NCBI RefSeq assembly: GCF_000195295.1
Contig: NC_015388.1
Location: forward strand, 372,001 to 436,000
DNA from: Desulfobacca acetoxidans DSM 11109
Lineage (GTDB): Bacteria; Desulfobacterota; Desulfobaccia; Desulfobaccales; Desulfobaccaceae
Direction: 5' to 3'
Length of the DNA stretch: 64,000 bases
The translations under genes were made by a program, and so were the position numbers. The notes beneath the pieces were generated by a model. That model was not told the DNA's origin, ran no database searches, and saw nothing but the letters and a program-made list of their open reading frames with translations. Positions 45,658 through 54,834 of the stretch are shown one piece after another (position 1 is the stretch's first letter; each line of letters starts with the position of its first letter).

Positions 45658-47985
45658 ATGTGGCATCGGCTCTGGTTAACCGGAGTCATGGCATTCCTAT
45701 TTTTGATCTCGGGAATACTGTCCCAAACCCAGGCTCAAGAATCCGAGGGAGTGATAAAAGTCATAGAACCGGAAGAAACCCAAGAGGTGGAAACTTCGAC
45801 TCCTGCTACAGCTAAAAAGGATAAAGTGGAAGACGTAGAGAAGATTGTGGTAACGGCCACCAAAACAGCGCGCAACCCCGATGACGTGCCGGCCAGTATC
45901 ACGGTGATTACCAAGGAAGATATTAGAAAACAGAACATCCAGACGGTGGACGAGGCCTTGGCTCAGATCCCCGGGACTTTTCAAAAACGTAGCAAAGGCT
46001 GGACGGATGCCCACTCTGCGAGTGTAAATCTCCGGGGTTTTCCAGCCGAAAGCCAGAAACGCACCCTGATCTTGCTGGATGGCCAGAATATCTCCAGCGG
46101 TTACTCCAATTCCGTGTCCTGGAACAGCATGCCGGTGGAGTATATTGAGCGGATTGAAGTGATCCGGGGTCCCTTCTCCGCCCTTTACGGCGGCAGTGCC
46201 ATGGGCGGGGTCATCAATATCATTACCAGGACTCCCAAAAAACTGGAGTTCCTGGCCCAGGGCGGCTACAGCACCTATGATTCCTGGACCTACTATCTCG
46301 GCGCGGGAGACCGCCTTTGGGATAAGCTGAGCATCCAAGGGGGCTTCAACTATCGCTACACTGCGGGTTATGCCAGCAATCTGGTGCGAAAGACGGCCAG
46401 CAGTGGGGCAGCCAGCCCCACCGTCTTAGGATGGAGTCCCACCACGACGACCACCGGCTCCCCCACGAACATTATCGGGGATAACGGCGATAATTACTGG
46501 AGTGATTACAACTTAAACGGCAAGGCCAGCTGGGATATCGCTGAGGGCCATAAGGTAACCTTCAACACTCTGGTGAGCTATTCCAACACCGGCTATGACC
46601 TGTTCAATTCCTACCTCACCAATACGGCCACCGGCGCCAAAGTAGTTACCGGTACGGTGGGTCTGTTCGGCACAGATACGAAATTCAGCAACCTCCAAGA
46701 GGGGGCTTTCTTAAGCAGCAATGTGCGAAACCGCACGCAAGTCTTTAATCTTGCTTCCGAACACAGCCTCACCGAGACCACCAAACTCAAATTTCATGCC
46801 GGTCTGCTAAACATGCCGGAAAGCTGGGGCGTCACTCCCAATTCTTCTAGCCCCCAAACTACCTATTATGGCGGCCCGGGGAGCAAGGTCAGCTTTCCCA
46901 GCCAGAACTGGGTGGCAGAGTTGCAGGTGGATCAGGCCATCGGCAACAAACATCAGTTAGTGGGCGGCATTTCGTACAACACCGGAAGCGCCAGCAGTGA
47001 GACAAACAACCTGGACAATTGGCGGAAACCGGACATGGAGGGCATTTTGACCAAAATGTCGGGGGGGCGGGACCGGAATACCGGTATATTCCTCCAGGAC
47101 GAAATCGCCTGGCATCCCAAGATCAATACTGTCGCGGGGCTGCGTCTGGATTGGTGGGAAACCTATGGCGGGAGATACATGGCAGCAGCCGGCACTCCCG
47201 TGATCGACCTGGGTAGCCGGAGCAAGGTGGCAGTCAGCCCCAAGTTTGCGGTTCTATATCGCCCCTGGCAGTGGATGGCCTGGCGGGCCTCGGTGGGCAC
47301 CTCCTTCCGGGCCCCCAACATCTATGAATTATACGGCGCCCACCAATCCGCCACCTATGTGTACAAGAACAATCCTGATCTCAAGCCCGAGACCACTCTC
47401 TCCTGGGAGATCGGCACCACCTTGAAACCGTTTGAGGGTACGGTCTTTACTAGCACCTATTTCGAGAATTATGTGGATGACCTGATTTACCGGGTTACCG
47501 ACCCCACCGACCCAACCGGCAGGACCCAGATCATCGAGAATGCCGCCAAAGCCACTATCAGAGGGGTGGAACTGGAGATTAACCAAAAAATCTGCTCCTG
47601 GCTGGAGGTGTTCGGCAATACCACCCTGGTGGACGCCCGGATCAATGAGAACCCGTATAATCAGGCCTCGGTGGGCAAGAAGATCACCATGACACCCCGG
47701 CAGATGTTCAATTTTGGGGTCACAGCGAATTACTGGAAGTTCCAGGCCAATCTTTCGGGTCGCTATGTTAGCAAACTTTATGCTACGGACAACAACAGCG
47801 ACGTCGTTAATAATGTCTACGGCTCTTACGATCCCTACTTCACCCTGGACTCCAAGGTGATCTTCTCCCCGGTGAAGTATATGGACGTCTCCTTTTCCGT
47901 GAATAATATGCTCAACCGGGAATACTATTCCTATTATCGCACCCCTGGGCAGACGTTTTGGACCCAGGTAACCTTGAAATATTAA
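45658..47985 (+). CDS. TonB-dependent outer-membrane receptor, possibly for heme or another tetrapyrrole
   Basis: A 775-residue receptor. Signal peptide: residues 1-26 (AFLFLISGILSQTQAQ at its end). A TonB-box-like KIVVTATKT sits near residue 65, then the plug domain with ITVITKEDIRKQNIQTVDEA, LILLDGQNISSGY and IRGPFSALYGGSAMGGVINI. The barrel has the SFRAPNIYELYG box near residue 550 and NNPDLKPETTLSWEIG, with a His (GAHQ) between them. Heme receptors carry a FRAP-His-NPNL arrangement, so heme is plausible, but similar boxes occur in other receptors. It ends in FWTQVTLKY. The ATG at 45658 follows AAAGGAGAG. It heads the gene set that ends with tonB. Confidence 0.92.
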   Translation: MWHRLWLTGVMAFLFLISGILSQTQAQESEGVIKVIEPEETQEVETSTPATAKKDKVEDVEKIVVTATKTARNPDDVPASITVITKEDIRKQNIQTVDEALAQIPGTFQKRSKGWTDAHSASVNLRGFPAESQKRTLILLDGQNISSGYSNSVSWNSMPVEYIERIEVIRGPFSALYGGSAMGGVINIITRTPKKLEFLAQGGYSTYDSWTYYLGAGDRLWDKLSIQGGFNYRYTAGYASNLVRKTASSGAASPTVLGWSPTTTTTGSPTNIIGDNGDNYWSDYNLNGKASWDIAEGHKVTFNTLVSYSNTGYDLFNSYLTNTATGAKVVTGTVGLFGTDTKFSNLQEGAFLSSNVRNRTQVFNLASEHSLTETTKLKFHAGLLNMPESWGVTPNSSSPQTTYYGGPGSKVSFPSQNWVAELQVDQAIGNKHQLVGGISYNTGSASSETNNLDNWRKPDMEGILTKMSGGRDRNTGIFLQDEIAWHPKINTVAGLRLDWWETYGGRYMAAAGTPVIDLGSRSKVAVSPKFAVLYRPWQWMAWRASVGTSFRAPNIYELYGAHQSATYVYKNNPDLKPETTLSWEIGTTLKPFEGTVFTSTYFENYVDDLIYRVTDPTDPTGRTQIIENAAKATIRGVELEINQKICSWLEVFGNTTLVDARINENPYNQASVGKKITMTPRQMFNFGVTANYWKFQANLSGRYVSKLYATDNNSDVVNNVYGSYDPYFTLDSKVIFSPVKYMDVSFSVNNMLNREYYSYYRTPGQTFWTQVTLKY

Positions 47986-48074
47986 GGAAGACTTCGGACA
48001 ACTGCTGGAATTCATTTATAAACTTCCTTTTCTAGCATTCTAACGGCAGTAAGGTATCTCAACGACTCGAGAAT

Positions 48075-48106
48075 ATGAGATGCTTCGCTGCGCTCAGGAT
48101 GACACT
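48075..48106 (+). repeat. short dispersed-repeat-like sequence
   Basis: GCTTCGCTGCGCTCAGGATG lies within a 32-base stretch that, from memory, is a common intergenic sequence in many bacterial genomes (TTCGCT-CGCTCAG-ATGAC). It contains no gene start and lies between the receptor gene and the next one. Only one copy is in the window. Confidence 0.4.
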
Positions 48107-48208
48107 TCAGGCGAAAGTGAGGTTAAAAAATGGCTTTCATCCGGAACAATCTTCGAAACTACTGGGGGTCGGCAAACCCTAAAATTCGACAGAGCGAAGG
48201 ATCAAGAG

Positions 48209-48973
48209 ATGGATTTAAACATCATTTTGTGGATGGGCGGGATGCTCTTCAGCCTGAGCATTTTTGTGGTGAAGGTAGGCTTTGGCCTGGCTTTGGGCAG
48301 GATAAGATGGAAGGCAATAGTTTTGACCCTGTTATTGTATATGGGGATTTTTATCCTGGCCGCGCTTCTTTCCGGCAGCTTAATCAAAATCCTGGAGCCG
48401 GTGGTGAGAAAAGGACCCTATCTCCATGCCGCCATGGCCTTGGGGATGATTGCCTGGGGTATCTATGTCATACGCCATTTAACGGGTCAGAATTCGGCGC
48501 TCGATGGTCAATCCATCCACCACGGCGCCAAAGGCGAATATTCACCCCAAGTTACGCAGCACTCGGTATGGTTTCTTCTCGTCCCCTGCCCCGTCTGCCT
48601 CACGGCTATCACCTTTTCCACCTGGGCAGCCTTAAATGTTATTAAACTACCCCCTTGGCTGGTGGGATTTGGGTTGGGAGCAGTATTTACCATTCTCTCG
48701 CTCCTGACCTATTTTTTTGTAAGGCTTTTTACTCTGAATTCAACCTTCTTAAATAAAGGGATTAGTCTCGGCTTCAGCATGATAGTGATCGGTCTTTATT
48801 TCCTGACTTCACTATTTCTTCCAGCCCATATTGAGGGGGCCAAGAATATCTACCAATCTTTTGCTACCGAAGGTGGTAATATTGCTCTGAGCGACCACCT
48901 CGGGGTATTTCTGCTCCTATTGGGGGCAATATTGGTTAGTTTCTTTACTTATAATAGAAGTGAGGTTGGTTGA
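48209..48973 (+). CDS. DUF2162-like polytopic membrane protein with a CPVC motif
   Basis: A 254-residue membrane protein with six or seven spans. It opens MDLNIILWMGGMLFSLSIFV. A conserved-looking PCPVC (Cys127 and Cys130) lies at the start of a membrane span, and charged loops lie at residues 90-120. It fits the DUF2162 predicted transporter family, which I recall in archaeal and hmu-type clusters next to MotA-like and CobN-like genes. The CxxC inside the membrane could carry metal or thiol electrons. The start ATG at 48209 follows AAGGATCAAGAG; the earlier open frame to 48080 crosses a repeat and is unlikely. It overlaps the next gene by one base. Confidence 0.8.
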   Translation: MDLNIILWMGGMLFSLSIFVVKVGFGLALGRIRWKAIVLTLLLYMGIFILAALLSGSLIKILEPVVRKGPYLHAAMALGMIAWGIYVIRHLTGQNSALDGQSIHHGAKGEYSPQVTQHSVWFLLVPCPVCLTAITFSTWAALNVIKLPPWLVGFGLGAVFTILSLLTYFFVRLFTLNSTFLNKGISLGFSMIVIGLYFLTSLFLPAHIEGAKNIYQSFATEGGNIALSDHLGVFLLLLGAILVSFFTYNRSEVG

Positions 48974-49578
48974 TGAACATCATGGCTGGTCTGGAAACAT
49001 TTCTCTATGTCATATCTTCGGCCTTGTTTTATCCGGTGGTAGTGGGTCTTATCCTCCTTACCTTCTGGATCGTGATTTCCTTCGGCAGCTTCTTGCGGGA
49101 ATATCTGGACCGCAGGCAGGGCGGGTCGAGGAGCTTGCAGCAGTATCGCAGAATGCTTGATCCCCAATTGATAACCCGGTCAGCGAATCTTGATCTGGAG
49201 CTGGAGAAGCGGCTCCAGGAGGCTGAACTGGAGCTGATTAAAGGCCTGGATAAGATCAGGTTTGCCATCCGGGTGGGCCCGGCCGTGGGCTTGATGGGAA
49301 CTTTGATCCCCATGGGCATCTCCCTGGCGGCCCTGGCCCAGGGAGATATGCCGAAAATGGCGGGGAGCATGGTTACCGCTTTTACCGCCACGGTGGTGGG
49401 TCTGGCCTGCGGCGTGGCCGCCTATCTGATGTCCCTGGTGCGGGAAAAATGGGTTCGGGCAGACATGCGCGAGATGGAATATCTGACGGAAATGCGCCTC
49501 AGGAAGGGAAAAGGCCCGAGGACGGAGGACAAGGGGGAGGGGGATAATGAGCCTCTTAAAAAGACAGCGACGGTTTGA
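48973..49578 (+). CDS. MotA/TolQ/ExbB-like proton-channel protein of the CobN-linked set
   Basis: A 201-residue protein with three membrane spans: residues 12-36, about 100-120 and about 135-158. The last two hold the MotA/ExbB core, RVGPAVGLMGTLIPMGISLA and TAFTATVVGLACGVAAYLM. It starts inside the stop of the preceding gene (TGATG) and overlaps the next gene by 32 bases, so translation is coupled. It differs from the ExbB encoded at 54139, so the locus has two such motors. Its likely partner is the DUF2149 protein. It corresponds to the MotA-type member of the hmu-like set. Confidence 0.9.
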   Translation: MNIMAGLETFLYVISSALFYPVVVGLILLTFWIVISFGSFLREYLDRRQGGSRSLQQYRRMLDPQLITRSANLDLELEKRLQEAELELIKGLDKIRFAIRVGPAVGLMGTLIPMGISLAALAQGDMPKMAGSMVTAFTATVVGLACGVAAYLMSLVREKWVRADMREMEYLTEMRLRKGKGPRTEDKGEGDNEPLKKTATV

Positions 49579-49885
49579 CAGATACGACGAACCCCTGGAA
49601 GACCCCATTTCCGGCGTGGCCAACCTCTTTGACGCCAGCGTGGCCTTTATCGTCAGCATGATGATCGCCCTGTTCATGGCGTATAACATGCTGGATATGA
49701 TGAATCCCAAGTCAGAAATGACCATCACCAAAAAGAACGCCGACGGCCAGATGGAGATCATCACCAAAAGCGGCAAGGAAATCAAGGTTAAAAAGGTGAC
49801 GGATAAGAAGTTGAGCGGCGAAGGCGTCCGTCTGGGAACGGCCTATCAGCTCAAAGACGGGAGAGTGGTGTATGTGCCGGAATGA
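49547..49885 (+). CDS. DUF2149 protein, ExbD-like architecture
   Basis: A 112-residue protein with one membrane span, residues 28-50 (NLFDASVAFIVSMMIALFMA), and an Asp (D29) at its start, followed by a small hydrophilic domain that ends GTAYQLKDGRVVYVPE. This layout, a short cytoplasmic tail, a membrane helix with Asp and an outside domain, is that of ExbD/MotB-type proteins. It lies between the MotA-like and the CobN-like genes and overlaps both (32 and 14 bases), so the three are made together. Assignment to DUF2149 is from memory of the NLFD-SVAF pattern. Confidence 0.82.
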   Translation: MSLLKRQRRFDRYDEPLEDPISGVANLFDASVAFIVSMMIALFMAYNMLDMMNPKSEMTITKKNADGQMEIITKSGKEIKVKKVTDKKLSGEGVRLGTAYQLKDGRVVYVPE

Positions 49886-52800
49886 AAAGGCTGTAGAGGG
49901 CAGAAATCCTGGGCTACACACCAAAGTAATCTTTTTTCTGGGATGTATGCTGGGTTGGCTGTTCTGTTCCTCGGGACCGGCTTATGCCGCTAAGCAAAAA
50001 GTCACCCTGCTGCTTACCGATGCGCCGACCAAGACCAGCATTGAAGCGGTGAAGGCCATCTATCTAGACTATCCCAATTTAAAGCAACAGGTGGAATTTC
50101 ATATCTATCCCAGCCTCCGGACCGGCACCCGGAAAAACGACCTGACCCCTGTGAGCGAGTCGAAATTAATATTCATCATGCTCAAAGGTGCCGACCTGGT
50201 CAAGGCAGTAAAACCCGAGCTGGAAATGGCGATTAAAAAGGGGGCCAAGGTCTATTGTGTAAGCGGTTCTTATTATGACGAACACGAGGAGATGGGCATC
50301 AAGGTCGATAAGCAAATGCTGAATTACTTTAGCGAAGGCGGCCTGGAAAATATGAAGAACATGATTCTTTATGCCCTCAAGAAGGACTGCTCATTTAATG
50401 TTTCCTTTAATCCGCCGATAGAATATCCCCACCTGGGCATCTATGACTCCAAAACCAGGAAGATTTTCAGGGACTTTGAGGAATATAAAAAGGCTTATAC
50501 CGCGTATCGAGCCGGCAATCCCTGGATAGGGGTACATTTTTCTAAATATAACATTGGCTCAGGAGAGAACAAGCACCTTGACGCCGTCATCCGCAACCTG
50601 GAAGGCGCGGGTTTCAATGTCTTGCCGGTTTACGGGTCGCTGGCAGAGGCCGTAGAAAAATTCTTCTGCCGGGAGATCGATTCCGTTAACGGCCCTGACT
50701 CCGGAAAGGAAGGAGGTCAGGGTAACGACCGCAGCCGGGTGCGGCTGGTTATTGCCCTCGGGATAAAGCACGGCTGGGGGGTAAAGCCTGAAGCCACGAT
50801 CCCGCTTTTGAGCCGGCTCAATGTCCCCGTGGTCAATGCCATATCACTTCTGGGCCAATCAAGGAAGGAGTGGGAAAAGTCTCCCGCGGGCCTGGATATT
50901 TTTTCCAGATCCTTCCAGATAGCCACTCCGGAGATAGTTGGGATGATTCAGCCGACGATTATCGCCTCCAAGGAGAGAAGGATAGATAAAGCTACGGGGT
51001 TCGAGTATATCGAGGAAGAACCGATACCGGATCGGATAGAACGGCTTACCGCCCGAGTGAAGGCCTGGGTTAATCTTCAGGATAAACCCAATAAGGATAA
51101 GAAGATTGCCCTGGTCTATTACAACTATCCGCCGGGTAAACAGAACATCGGGGCCTCCTACCTCAATGTGCTGCCCGAGAGTCTATGGGAAATACTCCTC
51201 CGGCTTAAGTCGGAAGGCTATGATCTCGGGGGGCCGGGTTCAGGAAAGCAGGAGAAAGAGCTTCGCAAGGAGGAACTTTTTCAGGAAATCCAAGATTATG
51301 GCCGGAATATCAGCAACTGGGCCCCGGCAGAGATCGATAAACTGGTGAAGGCGGGGGGGAAAACGGTCTTTCCCGGAAAACCCCAGGAGGGTAGTAGCCG
51401 GGGACCGGTGCTGATTCCCTTGGCGATTTATAAAAAATGGTTCGCCCAGTTGCCCGAAAGCCTGCAAAATTCCATGATAAAAAGCTGGGGTCCGGTGGAG
51501 CAGAGCAACATTATGATTTGGAAGGATACGGACGGTAAGCAATATCTGGTCATACCTGCGGTGCGATACGGCAACCTCCTGTTCACCCCCCAACCGGCCC
51601 GTGGCTGGGAACAGGATATTAAAAAAGTTTTTCATGACGTCACTATCCCTCCTCATCATCAATATGTCGCCTTTTATCTCTGGCTGAAACACGGCTTTCA
51701 GGCCGATGCCGTAGCCCACATCGGCACACACGGCACCCATGAGTGGCTGCCGGGAAAAGAAGTAGGGTTCACCCGAGAAGACCCGCCGGAGCTTTTGATC
51801 CAGGACCTGCCCAATATCTATCCCTACATCGTCGATAATGTGGGGGAAGGACTCCAGGCCAAGCGCCGGGGCATGGCGGTAATCATCGACTATATGACCC
51901 CGCCTTTTGATAAAGCCGGGTTGAATAAAGAGCTGAAGGAACTTGCCAGCCTTTTCAGCGATTACGGGGTTGCCAAGGAAAAGAGCCCCCCCTTGGCTGG
52001 TACCAAGCTCAAAGAGATTAACGAACTGGCCAAAAAGATGGGGTTGCTCACCGACCTCAAGCTGACGGAGATCAAGACCGAGGACGAGATAGAAGAGGTG
52101 GAACATTACCTTAAAGATATTGCGGAAAAACAGACCCCCATGGGGTTGCATACCTTAGGAAAATCACCGGAGGAGAGATATCGCAAAAGTACAGCGGAGG
52201 CGATTCTTTCCATTGAGAAAGGGTTAACCGAAGAGGAAAGAAAAAAGAAGCTGGCAGACTTGGAGGACCGGATAAACCGCTCCGGCCCCAGTGAGATGGA
52301 TGCCTTTACCGCGGCCCTCTCGGGCCAATACATCCCGGCCGCCCAGGGGAACGACCCGATCAGAAATCCCGATTCGTTGCCCACGGGGAAAAATTTTTAT
52401 TCTTTTGACCCCACCCGGCTTCCTTCGCCAAAGATATATGAGATGGGGGCCAAACTAGCTCGGGAGTTGATCGATGGCTACCAGGCCAGACACGGACAAT
52501 ACCCGGACAAACTCTCCTTTGTCCTCTGGGCTACGGAAACCATCCGGCATGAAGGGGTGATGGAGTCCCAGATTATGTATCTCCTGGGGATTAAGCCCAA
52601 GTGGGATGAGCGGGGCCGGGTTGTCGGGGTGGAAGCCATACCCAGAAAGGAGCTGGGCCGGCCCCGGATCGATGTCACCATGGCGCCGTCCGGGCTTTAC
52701 CGGGACGTTTTCCCCAATCTCATGGACCTGCTTGATCAAGCAGTGACTTTGGCCAAACAGCAAGATGAAGCTGACAACCTGCTCCGGGACAATATCAGGC

Positions 52801-54071
52801 GCACCCGGCAGATGCTCCTGGAGAAAGGCGTTGCCCTGGAGCTGGCAGAAAGGCTGGCCGCAGTGAGGCTCTTCACCACCCCTCCCGGCGCTTACGGGAC
52901 CAATCTGGATAAGGCCATTGTCCAATCCAACTCCTGGGACAAGGACGAACAACTGGCGGACATCTATCTTAGACAGATGAGCCATGTATATGGGCAAGGG
53001 TTTTGGGGGGACAAAATTGAGAACCTGGATAAGAATACCCGGAAGGCCGAGGATATCAGCCTGACCCTGTTTAAATCCGCCCTGTCCGGTACCAAGATGG
53101 CGGTGCACAGCCGGTCCAGCAACCTGATTTGCACCCTGGACAGCGATGATTTCTACGGAGAGCTCGGCGGCATGGCCATGACTATTCGAGCCCTTGATGG
53201 CAAGACCCCGGAGACCTATGTCACCAACATGTCCAATCCGGTGAGTCCCAAACAGGAGACCCTGGAAAAAGTGATGGGCACGGAGATGCGGTCACGATAC
53301 CTCAATCCCAAATGGATCAAGGCGATGATGAAAGAGGGCTATGCCGGGGCCCGGTTCGTCGATAAGGTCATCGAGAATCTCTGGGGCTGGCAGGTGACGG
53401 TGCCCGAGGCGGTGGACGCGGCCAAATGGAATGAGATGTATGAGACCTATGTCCTGGATAAAAACGGCCTGGATATCAAAAAGATGTTCAAGGACGCCCA
53501 GAATATGTGGGCCTATCAATCCCTGGTGGCCCGGATGCTGGAGACGGTGCGGAAGGGATACTGGCAGCCGGATCAGAAGGTCATTGATACCCTGTCCAAG
53601 GAGTATGCCGAGAGCGCCAAAGAAGTGGGCATGGCCTGTTGCGAACACACCTGCAATAATCCTATGCTGTCCGACTTCACCTCCGCAGTGCTGATGTCCG
53701 TGCCCGGGATGGAAACCAAGGCAAAAGAATTTAAGCAGGCCCTGGATGCGGTAAAAAATATCCAGCAGCCTTCAAAGGCCTTGAACTCGCAGGCTTCTCC
53801 GAATGTTACCAGTCCGTCCGCAGATTCCCAGGCTAAGGGTGCTCAAAAGTCTCCGGATGATAAGACTCCGCCGGCAGATTCCCAGGCGAAGCCTTCTCAA
53901 GCCTCTCCTGACGCCAAGAGTCAAAAAGTTGAGGGACTCGAAGTGGAAGAGGTGAACCGAGGCGGGTTTTCAGCTACCCCCATCCCCTATCTGTTCATTG
54001 CGGGTTTCATAGTCTTCCTGTTGCTCATCAGGGCAGGCTGGAGAAAGAAGGGCGACCTGAGAAGAAGATAA
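49872..54071 (+). CDS. exported, membrane-anchored CobN-like chelatase (HmuS-type candidate)
   Basis: A 1399-residue protein of the CobN/ChlH family, which inserts or removes metal in tetrapyrroles. An N-terminal signal (VIFFLGCMLGWLFCSSGPAY, ending AYAA at about residue 40) and a C-terminal membrane helix (about 1367-1388, with IAGFIVFLLLIRAGW) place it outside the cytoplasm, anchored to the inner membrane. The family core is clear: IGTHGTHEWLPGKEVGF near residue 615, a TPPGAYGTNLDKAI stretch near residue 1005, and ACCEHTCNNP near residue 1255. A Ser/Pro/Lys linker with repeated DSQAK units (about 1300-1355) precedes the anchor. Normal CobN works in the cytoplasm with ATPases; none are encoded here. 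Heme dechelation is the best guess; other tetrapyrroles or metals remain possible. Confidence 0.9.
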   Translation: MCRNEKAVEGRNPGLHTKVIFFLGCMLGWLFCSSGPAYAAKQKVTLLLTDAPTKTSIEAVKAIYLDYPNLKQQVEFHIYPSLRTGTRKNDLTPVSESKLIFIMLKGADLVKAVKPELEMAIKKGAKVYCVSGSYYDEHEEMGIKVDKQMLNYFSEGGLENMKNMILYALKKDCSFNVSFNPPIEYPHLGIYDSKTRKIFRDFEEYKKAYTAYRAGNPWIGVHFSKYNIGSGENKHLDAVIRNLEGAGFNVLPVYGSLAEAVEKFFCREIDSVNGPDSGKEGGQGNDRSRVRLVIALGIKHGWGVKPEATIPLLSRLNVPVVNAISLLGQSRKEWEKSPAGLDIFSRSFQIATPEIVGMIQPTIIASKERRIDKATGFEYIEEEPIPDRIERLTARVKAWVNLQDKPNKDKKIALVYYNYPPGKQNIGASYLNVLPESLWEILLRLKSEGYDLGGPGSGKQEKELRKEELFQEIQDYGRNISNWAPAEIDKLVKAGGKTVFPGKPQEGSSRGPVLIPLAIYKKWFAQLPESLQNSMIKSWGPVEQSNIMIWKDTDGKQYLVIPAVRYGNLLFTPQPARGWEQDIKKVFHDVTIPPHHQYVAFYLWLKHGFQADAVAHIGTHGTHEWLPGKEVGFTREDPPELLIQDLPNIYPYIVDNVGEGLQAKRRGMAVIIDYMTPPFDKAGLNKELKELASLFSDYGVAKEKSPPLAGTKLKEINELAKKMGLLTDLKLTEIKTEDEIEEVEHYLKDIAEKQTPMGLHTLGKSPEERYRKSTAEAILSIEKGLTEEERKKKLADLEDRINRSGPSEMDAFTAALSGQYIPAAQGNDPIRNPDSLPTGKNFYSFDPTRLPSPKIYEMGAKLARELIDGYQARHGQYPDKLSFVLWATETIRHEGVMESQIMYLLGIKPKWDERGRVVGVEAIPRKELGRPRIDVTMAPSGLYRDVFPNLMDLLDQAVTLAKQQDEADNLLRDNIRRTRQMLLEKGVALELAERLAAVRLFTTPPGAYGTNLDKAIVQSNSWDKDEQLADIYLRQMSHVYGQGFWGDKIENLDKNTRKAEDISLTLFKSALSGTKMAVHSRSSNLICTLDSDDFYGELGGMAMTIRALDGKTPETYVTNMSNPVSPKQETLEKVMGTEMRSRYLNPKWIKAMMKEGYAGARFVDKVIENLWGWQVTVPEAVDAAKWNEMYETYVLDKNGLDIKKMFKDAQNMWAYQSLVARMLETVRKGYWQPDQKVIDTLSKEYAESAKEVGMACCEHTCNNPMLSDFTSAVLMSVPGMETKAKEFKQALDAVKNIQQPSKALNSQASPNVTSPSADSQAKGAQKSPDDKTPPADSQAKPSQASPDAKSQKVEGLEVEEVNRGGFSATPIPYLFIAGFIVFLLLIRAGWRKKGDLRRR

Positions 54072-54138
54072 CCAATAATGTTCGGGTGGCTCCAGAAAGA
54101 TCATGACTTCGCGGCATTTTCATTGTTAGGAGATCAAG

Positions 54139-54834
54139 ATGGATTTAACGAAAAGCATGCTTAACCTGACGGTCGGCGGCAGCACCGGCGTGCTATGGCT
54201 GCTGTTAGGGTTAAGTGTCGTTTCGTTGGCGATCGCCATCGACAAGGCTTTGACCTTTTATCGTTACCGCTTCAACCTGGACCGGTTTGTGGCCGAGATT
54301 GAACCATTCCTGCAGCAAGGAGACTGGCCACAAATCATTTCCCGGTGTGAGCAGGAATCCGGTCTGGAAGCCCGGATGCTGTTAGCCGCCCTCCGGGAAA
54401 TTTCCCGGAGCAAGGAGAAAGTCCAACATATCATGGAAGGGGAGCGGCTGCGGGTGGAACTTTATCTAGGGAAGAGACTAGGTTTTCTGGGAACCTTGGG
54501 AGCCAATGCACCCTTCATCGGTCTGTTCGGCACTGTCTTAGGGATCATCCACGCCTTCAAAGACTTAGCCCTGGCCGAAGGCGGCGGCGGCCCGGCGGTT
54601 ATGGCGGGCATCGCCGAGGCCCTGGTCGCCACCGCCGTAGGTCTCCTGGTGGCCATCCCGGCGGTGGTGTTATACAACTTCTTTCATCGCCGCCTCCAAG
54701 TGGTGCAGGAGCGCTCCCGGATTCTGGAGCAGCTTCTCCTGGCCCGCCTGGACGAAGAAGCCGGAACCGCCGGGATTTCCATTCCGGATACGGAATATTT
54801 CAAGTCCTTCCGAAAAGCCGGGAGATTGGTATGA
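54139..54834 (+). CDS. exbB: ExbB/TolQ-family proton channel
   Basis: A 231-residue inner-membrane protein with three spans: about 18-38, 116-140 and 158-180. The core [20 protein letters not shown] and [20 protein letters not shown] are classic ExbB/TolQ. With ExbD (start overlapping its stop by four bases) and TonB, it supplies energy from the proton gradient to outer-membrane receptors. GTTAGGAGATC-type ribosome site precedes the ATG. It is 67 bases after the CobN-like gene, so it is likely in the same operon. Confidence 0.94.
   Translation: MDLTKSMLNLTVGGSTGVLWLLLGLSVVSLAIAIDKALTFYRYRFNLDRFVAEIEPFLQQGDWPQIISRCEQESGLEARMLLAALREISRSKEKVQHIMEGERLRVELYLGKRLGFLGTLGANAPFIGLFGTVLGIIHAFKDLALAEGGGGPAVMAGIAEALVATAVGLLVAIPAVVLYNFFHRRLQVVQERSRILEQLLLARLDEEAGTAGISIPDTEYFKSFRKAGRLV

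Noticed and set aside
51240-52151. 303-codon minus-strand open frame inside the CobN-like gene
   Set aside because: Shadow of a conserved coding region; no ribosome site or domain.
49872-54071. Standard cobaltochelatase subunit CobN for B12 synthesis
   Set aside because: Signal peptide, C-terminal membrane anchor, lack of cobS/cobT or chlI/chlD neighbours and the TonB context argue against a cytoplasmic role.
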